A stretch of 48,040 nucleotides of DNA from Selaginella moellendorffii (taxonomy: Eukaryota; Streptophyta; Lycopodiopsida; Selaginellales; Selaginellaceae). The notes beneath the pieces are model-generated. The model saw only the letters and a program-made list of their open reading frames with translations. It searched no databases and was not told where the DNA came from. Position numbers and translations under genes: made by a program. This document shows, piece after piece, positions 42,358-48,040 of the stretch; position 1 is the first letter of the stretch, and each line of letters starts with the position of its first letter. The stretch spans positions 24,675 through 72,714 of the forward strand of contig NW_003314461.1 of the NCBI RefSeq assembly GCF_000143415.4, read 5' to 3'.

Positions 42358-44062
42358 TTTTCAAAGTTTTAATTTCGAGTACAAGGATAATACTCGTCAA
42401 TCAATGTTTAATTGCCTCAGTGATGGAGAAAGGATCTGCTTCAAAGAATCTCACGCTTCCGAATCCACATGATTCCAGCAAATTTTTCCATCCAGCTTTC
42501 GTTCTCTGGTACCGCTGGCTCCCCGACAAGAACATCATATCAAGCTGCAAGTGTAACTCCTTGCCTTCGTCCATGACCATGTCACAAATGATGATTTTCC
42601 CATCTGATTCGAGGGCCGAGTGACAGTTCTTGACGATCTTTGCCGCATCAGCATCCGCAAACATGTGTAAGAAACTCTGCGCTCAAACACATCTGATGTA
42701 AGATAGAAAAGAAACTAATGCCCTCACTTTCAAGAAAATGCCATCCCCAGGTGGAACGAAGTCCATAGCGTCTCCGGGAACGTTTTCCACGCCTGATAGA
42801 ATTTTCAGCAAGATCCAAGAAGAACTACAGATCATTACAAACTCGTACCTGGATATGCTGGAGCATTTGAAATGACCCGAGGAAGATCGAAGTTCACAGC
42901 CTGGATATGCGGGTAGAGCCGCACAATCTGAGCCAGAAACGAGCCCGTGTCACCCCCAACGTCGACAAGCCTCTTGACGCTCTTGAAACCATCGTAGACT
43001 CGCGTAATAGTAGCAAACGTTGCCGTGCTTACACTCAGCCTGATAACTTTCCAAAACTCTGGATGCGCTGCCACATAGTCCTGAGGTTCCATTCCATGAG
43101 CTTCCACAAAAGCATTGGAGTCGCCCGGCCGCTTGATGGCAGCATCTACATGTTGCCACGAAAGCTGAGTGACTTCGGACGTGCAGAAGGAGAGAATGCC
43201 CCCCACGAAGACGTCACTGCTAGAGCCGTGGCTGACCAGCAGCCTGGACATGGGAGTGAGGCCATAGCGATCTCCGTTGAGAGCGAGCACCTTCTTGAAG
43301 ACGAGAAACCTGAGGAGTCGGAACAGCCTCTCGGCCTGGATGCTATCTGCATCGTGCTTGATCCGTAGCTCCTGAATGATCTCGTCCAGAGTGGCTCCTT
43401 GCTCCGACGAGAACTTGGACACGATGTTGAAGATGTCGAGCTTGACTGCGGCCTTGAGAGCGAAGGGCGCTGCAAATCCCAGTGTGAGGCTCCAGAACTG
43501 ACTATATGCTTCCATTTGCTCGCTCGTCGCCATTGCGAATCGCTGCTTGGTTGCTCTGTCTGATGGAAGAACGACCCCACCCTCGTTTCTTATAGGTGAT
43601 GCAGTGTCGACATGATCTCTTCTTTTGAAGAGCGGGAACTTGTCGCGGAGCTGCGGCCGCACCTTCCAAGAACCTCAAACATTTGGAGAATAGTAGTCTC
43701 TTGGTTCACGAGATCTCAGCGTGACGACCTCTCTCGAAACCATGAATCGAATTCTTACCATAGTTCCCTGCGACAATTTTCTCAGCAATCGTGGGGAAGC
43801 GGAAGGAAGAGATACCTGCCTAACGTAGCAGCTCCATCGAAATATCTCGAAAGCGGTACGACCACTCTCAATCGTGGCGGGAGGAAGAGATACCAGTTTT
43901 AATGTAGCCATCGAAATATCTTCCATAACGGCACCGATCGAGTCTCTCAATCGCTAGAAATTTCACTTTCCTGTGCTGGAGGAGGCCAAAGACGACAGCA
44001 GATCCATCCTCTGATCAGCGCCCGGCATCTGGCCTGGATCGCGTTGCCGCTCTCAAGAATGC
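42358..44062. repeat. Right copy of the 1.7-kb duplicated segment
   Basis: Counterpart of 35861-37557, with a few base changes and small insertions or deletions (for example the 9-bp exon deletion near 43042 and CATCTGGCC near 44026). Confidence 0.9.
42401..43533 (-). CDS. COMT-like class II O-methyltransferase, copy 2
   Basis: Same structure as copy 1: exons 42849-43533, 42728-42792, 42401-42676 on the minus strand, 341 aa. Splice sites (CCAG|GTACGAG, TATCAG|G, TTGAAA|GTGAGG, CGCAG|AGTTTC) are conserved. Relative to copy 1 I see an in-frame 3-residue deletion (EDF of KVIEDFRLS) and six substitutions: NGARYG/NGDRYG, TQRSW/TQLSW, LSIS/LSVS, TSATI/TFATI, IANAP/ISNAP and the last residue N/H. 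The atypical active-site region is shared, so it predates the duplication. Probably functional, and redundant or newly specialised relative to copy 1. Confidence 0.87.
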
Positions 44063-44091
44063 TAGGGTTGGTAGTCGGTTACGAGTCTTTT

Positions 44092-44230
44092 GAATTACCA
44101 ACTTGAACTCGCCACCGCAAAAGTTCTTGAGGGAGGAGACCTTGGGCTTCCAGAGATCCGGGACAAGGGAGACAACCTGATACTGGATCTCTACATTATC
44201 CAGGCTGCATATGGATGCCGTTGTCTGTGA
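44092..44230 (+). pseudogene. Orphan gene relic (right block), last about 45 codons
   Basis: Reads YQLELATAKVLEGGDLGLPE ... LILDLYIIQAAYGCRCL and a TGA stop, matching the end of the gene at 37609-38448. The rest has been deleted: the OMT promoter segment ending at 44062 is only 30 bp away, where the left block has the complete orphan gene. Confidence 0.88.
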
Positions 44231-44420
44231 AAGTGATTCTTCTTCTAGTTTTGGTTTCGCTTGCTAGCTTTCCTTGAAATGAAATTGAGATATCTAAATC
44301 AAAGAGTAGATATCTTGAATGTTTTCTTGAATGGATTTATATGACAATCTCGCAGCTGACATTATCTCGTTTGTTCCGAGCTCATACATCTGTAAAGAAC
44401 GCGAGCGTACCTCGCAAGCA

Positions 44421-46295
44421 TCACCGAGTTACCTTGACTGGATGAATCTGCGAAGACCGCCTCTTGGCTGGCTTTGGAGAAGGCGCTCTGGAGCCTGATC
44501 TGCTGCTTGCCGGAGACTGCGACTTGGGAGTGGCACTGTCCTCGGCCACCGAGAGCCTCCGCAACCATTTGACAGCTTTGAGGGGCTCCGCCTCCAGCGT
44601 CTTGGACTGCGACATGAGAAGCGTTGTGAACCACAACACGCTGGCTTTGGGCTGCCTCTTCAAGTCCAGGTCCTCTTGGTCCACGAAGAACAGGCCGAAC
44701 TTCTTGGTGTAGCCCTGCGACCACTCGAAGTTGTCCACCAGCGACCACACAAAGTATCCCCGGACGTCCGCACCCTTCCGCATTGCTCTCACCACCGCGG
44801 CCATGTAGCCTTGGTGGTACCTGATGCGCTTCGTGTCATGCAAGCGCTCGGGCAGCGGGATTGTTTTGTCGTCCTGGTCGTCCATGCCGTTTTCGGTGAT
44901 AAAGATTGGTGGCCGGTTGTACCTGTCGGTTATCCAGTTGAGGAACTTCTCCATCCCCCACGGAACCATGTAGAGCCACTCTGAAGCCGCTCGCTCTCCA
45001 ATCGGCACCCCCATCTTGCTCTCCGTGGCAGTCACGACGGCCTGGTCGGTGAAGTAATTCACCGGTGTTGTAACTTTGGGAGCTGGAGCAGCCTTGACGT
45101 ACCGGGACGTGTAGTGATTAATTCCAATGTAGTCGAGTGAGCGTCGCAAGCTCGATATCTCTTCGGCAGTGAACCTCGGCAACCTGTCCCCAACGTTCTG
45201 TCTCATGCACTCCGGATAGTCACCGAAGAAAATGGGATCTAGAAGCCAGCCAAGCTGAAACTCGATACGTCGCTGCGCGGCCTGCTGGTCCTCAGGGGAC
45301 TCCGTGAAAGGCTCGGACCACTCGCCATCGCAAGCCAGACCAATCACACCACCTTGCTCGGACTGGAACTTTTTCCTGTATATTTCCACAGCTGCAGCGT
45401 GAGCCAGGAGCGCGTGGTGAACCGCAAGATATGGTTCCACCGCTGAATCACCGGCTGGAGACCTGGACTTGTCCGAGCACCTTCCAGGAGCATGGACGCC
45501 TGTCCCGTAACCGTTGACGCAAAACTGTGCCGGCTCGTTCAGCGTGATCCACTTCTTCACCCTGTTCCCAAATCTTGCAAAGCAAATCTCTGCGTAGCCT
45601 GCAAAGTAGTCCACCACTCGAGGATTTATCCAGCCTCCCACAATTGGTGCATCGTCGTGGATTCTCTGCGGAAGATCCCAATGGTAGAGTGTAACAAACG
45701 GCTCCAATCCTTTGCTGAGAAGCTTGTCAATGAGATGGTTGTAGTACTCCACACCTTTCTCATTCACGGAGCAGGAAGTGCCACCCATTCCGTCTGGGAT
45801 GATCCGAGACCAGGAAATTGAAAACCTGTACGCGTTCATACCCATCTCGGACATCAAGTTGACGTCTTCCTTGTACTTGTGATACTGGTCCACTGACTTG
45901 TAGCCATTGCGACCGTCAGCAATCCGTCCAGGTACGTTGCAGAAAACATCCCAGATGGACAGTCCTCGGCCACCTTTTTTCGAAGCTCCTTCCACTTGAT
46001 ACGCGGACGTTGCAGTCCCGAAGGTAAAATCGTCCGGGAAATCCACGCGACGGACCTCATCGTATTCAGCAACAATTCCAGGAGGCCCGCCTTCGCTGCT
46101 GCTTGATGGTGACGGGGAGTTCACGTCCAGGATCAGGGAACGACGAGCTGAAGAACTCATCCACACCTGTTCAAGGGTCTGAATTCCTCCAGAAGAACCA
46201 GCATCATCTTCGTGTGTTGCGGCATTGTCGGAGGCTTGATGGACGTCATCCGCTGGACTACCGGGGTCATCCTCTGTTGCTTCCTGTTCCTCCAT
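44421..46295 (-). CDS. Glycoside hydrolase family 1 beta-glucosidase, single exon, with long terminal extensions
   Basis: Retaining beta-glycosidase that splits beta-glucosides; natural substrate unknown. 624 aa in one exon. ATG at 46295 is fixed by an in-frame TAG immediately upstream. The GH1 barrel spans about residues 84-565: FTFGTATSAYQVEG at 90-103, YHWDLPQ at 204-210, acid/base E254 in TLNEP, nucleophile E468 in ITENG, and aglycone/sugar-site WSLVDNFEWSQGY at 517-529. All core residues I can check are present. No signal peptide: the first about 80 residues are acidic and disordered, unlike secreted plant BGLUs, so a cytosolic or nuclear-cytosolic enzyme is likely. The last about 50 residues are Ser/Arg/Lys-rich. 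Starts 109 bp downstream of the DGS1 stop, same strand. Plant GH1 genes usually have many introns, so an intronless copy suggests a retrogene or an unusual lineage. Confidence 0.9.
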   Translation of the reverse strand: MEEQEATEDDPGSPADDVHQASDNAATHEDDAGSSGGIQTLEQVWMSSSARRSLILDVNSPSPSSSSEGGPPGIVAEYDEVRRVDFPDDFTFGTATSAYQVEGASKKGGRGLSIWDVFCNVPGRIADGRNGYKSVDQYHKYKEDVNLMSEMGMNAYRFSISWSRIIPDGMGGTSCSVNEKGVEYYNHLIDKLLSKGLEPFVTLYHWDLPQRIHDDAPIVGGWINPRVVDYFAGYAEICFARFGNRVKKWITLNEPAQFCVNGYGTGVHAPGRCSDKSRSPAGDSAVEPYLAVHHALLAHAAAVEIYRKKFQSEQGGVIGLACDGEWSEPFTESPEDQQAAQRRIEFQLGWLLDPIFFGDYPECMRQNVGDRLPRFTAEEISSLRRSLDYIGINHYTSRYVKAAPAPKVTTPVNYFTDQAVVTATESKMGVPIGERAASEWLYMVPWGMEKFLNWITDRYNRPPIFITENGMDDQDDKTIPLPERLHDTKRIRYHQGYMAAVVRAMRKGADVRGYFVWSLVDNFEWSQGYTKKFGLFFVDQEDLDLKRQPKASVLWFTTLLMSQSKTLEAEPLKAVKWLRRLSVAEDSATPKSQSPASSRSGSRAPSPKPAKRRSSQIHPVKVTR

Positions 46296-46404
46296 CTATC
46301 TAGCTCCAAAATTGTAACTGAATTTTGCGCGCGGACGCAAAAATATGGATTTCGCGCGACGACGTCATGTGTCACCGGCTCGAATCCTGACAGTGCCACT
46401 TTCA

Positions 46405-48040
46405 CTAGAGTCTCGGAACTGGAGCAATACACTCGTACAGTCGTCCCATCCGAGCAGTTATCAAGAGCTTGTAGTGTGTGTCCAAATTCGGCTTTGCAAG
46501 GTCCAATACATCCTCCCGCAAGCTGCACACAACCGTTGAATCAATACAGCTTCGTTCGAATTTAAGCTACTTACCTGAACCATTCAGCCTTAGAGATGCC
46601 ATTCTTAGAGAGGGCACGGTACAGCCTGTCAAGGGCATAGAGCAGCATTCCATACTGCCACAACGCTTGGCTTTCCTGAAAGAACAGCAGAATCATACAA
46701 AGGAAACGAAAAAATGCATACCTCGTTTTTATCTTTAAAAAGCTGGTATTGAATCACTGCTCTTTCGGCTTCAGCGACGAGCATTCTCCTCCGAAGCTGC
46801 GCCTTACGCCCCCTACCTTCTGCACCTTTAGACTGTAAAACGTGTTAGTGAAACAAATGTCCAGATAAGTGGCCGATACCTTGGAAAGTGAAACCCGAAT
46901 CAAATATCCTAGGAAAACCGCAAAAATTACAGCAGGAAAAGCAGCCAAAATCGCAAAGTTAATCTCGTTGGCTCGCAATATTTGATTTAGTTCCAGCATC
47001 GCACTGCGGAACACAAAAGTGAAAAGGAATCTTCTATATCAACTGCAAAAGCTTACGCACGTTTCAATGTCAAGTTTTAGCTTCTGAACTTGAATCAGCA
47101 ACGCCCTCGCAAGTTCTCCACCAAGAAGGCTCTGAAGCGGGTGTGTCAACTCCTTTTCATATCTGAAAACAGAGAACAGTGAAGGAGCGACAACTTTAAA
47201 CCAGACCTGCTCATCATTATCTCCATCATTTGTTGCTCTGTCGCATCGCTAGGAAGATGACCACCGCTTGTTTGCTCCGCAAATGCCTTCAACATCCTGC
47301 AGAGACATAAGAACAAATAACACAAAATAGGAATAGTGGAAAAGAAAAGAAAATTAACAAAACCTGCTCAAAGATGCTGCAGTTAATCGAACGTCTCCTA
47401 CTTCCGCTGATCCTTGGTGACGCTTTCGAAATGTTTCAAAGAGATCGTCCCTGATAGACAAGAGCTGGAAACATTCCTGATTAGGAGTGTCTGTTACTAA
47501 TCGCGAGCAAAATTTACCGGTTCCTCAACGTGCTCTTGGTAGAAATCTTTAATGGCCTCTGCACCTTGTCGGATCCAGTTGTCAAGGTCGTCACTACCAG
47601 CTAGCCGGCTATGTTTTCCAATCCACCCGGAAATAACAACGAACGCTAAAGCAGTGACAGAATAATGGATCCAAAATCTAGTTATCTTCTTGGGCCTCTC
47701 ATATAAAGGCAACTGCACAATTAAGCTAGTCAGGAAGTACAAGTAACGAGGCATCTTACCAGGAACGCCATGCACTCTTTGATGTTGCTGAGATTTGCAC
47801 GTAAGCACCGAACGACCATCCCAATTTCTTCGTCCGTCCAATCTCGTTTGGACATGATTTCTTTCGGTACTTCAGCGACATGCAGGCGGGCCTTCACGTC
47901 CTTGGAAGTGTTTGGACCATAGTAGGCACTCTACACGTGAAAAACAAATTAAACCATGGATTGATTAGCACAACTCTACTTACAGGAGGTAAATCGTAAT
48001 TTCTTTCGAGCTTGATCATTGCATCGTAGACATTTGTCAA
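46405..48040 (-). CDS. DGS1: DGS1/NCA2-family mitochondrial membrane protein, 5'-truncated by window edge
   Basis: Homologue of Arabidopsis DGS1 (dgd1 suppressor 1; NCA2 domain), a mitochondrial outer-membrane protein linked to galactolipid and membrane-lipid balance. Ten exons seen on the minus strand: 47984-48040 (continues outside), 47760-47930, 47518-47712, 47364-47464, 47207-47296, 47061-47162, 46880-47003, 46722-46832, 46575-46675, 46405-46522. They join in frame to 389 residues and a TAG. Landmarks: WTDEEIGMVVR, two membrane segments (IHYSVTALAFVVISGWIG and FAILAAFPAVIFAVFLGYLI), RMLKAFAEQTSGG, YEKELTHPLQSLLGGELAR followed by ALLIQVQKLKLDIET, and GAEGRGRKAQLRRRML. Introns are 45-70 nt. 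The family is about 600 aa, so about a third lies to the right. Confidence 0.92.

Noticed and set aside
47809-47829. A possible 21-nt intron in the DGS1 gene
   Set aside because: The sequence reads through in frame (VVRCLRANLSNIKECMAFL), so no intron is needed and 21 nt would be too short to splice.

Overview
This is a eukaryotic plant nuclear window. Two real multi-exon genes have very short introns (about 45-70 nt, GT-AG with one GC-AG). The proteins are plant families (Golgi CASP, At1g29790-type methyltransferase, COMT-like O-methyltransferase, GH1 beta-glucosidase, DGS1/NCA2), and the repeats are plant LTR retrotransposons primed by initiator tRNA-Met. Very short introns, compact genes and heavy retrotransposon nesting suggest a lycophyte such as Selaginella. 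This is an inference; no species was looked up.

Layout. (1) 1-4200 (+): the 3' part of a 17-exon Golgi coiled-coil CASP gene, then a single-exon membrane-anchored SAM-methyltransferase-like gene. (2) 4201-9078: AT-rich DNA without a convincing gene. (3) 9079-31978: a stack of nested LTR elements. The oldest is a heavily decayed Ty3/gypsy chromovirus (copy A, from 9340). It was cut by a young non-coding LARD-like element on the minus strand (element C, 13233-21045, target duplication GAATT) and by a second chromovirus of the same family (copy B, 21200-30239, target duplication CTCAC/CTCAT). Copy B was itself cut by a solo LTR related to element C (25082-26237, target duplication CCTAG) and by a complete 572-bp Cassandra TRIM whose LTRs carry 5S rRNA sequence (29595-30166, target duplication GTGGG). 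A decayed Cassandra piece also abuts the left end of copy A. (4) 31979-35860: a single-exon P-loop (STAND/ATPase_2-like) gene between AT-rich spacers. (5) 35861-48040: two copies of a gene block in tandem, each running O-methyltransferase (-), orphan gene (+), GH1 beta-glucosidase (-), DGS1-like (-).

In that last block the O-methyltransferase is intact in both copies. The orphan gene is intact only in the left copy and GH1 only in the right copy. DGS1 is broken on the left; on the right it is intact as far as the window edge. Between the copies lie shards of the same genes, some inverted, including a divergent fragment of the orphan family. This reciprocal loss, the nested transposon stratigraphy with readable target duplications, the Cassandra/5S element and the orphan protein family are the most interesting parts of the window.
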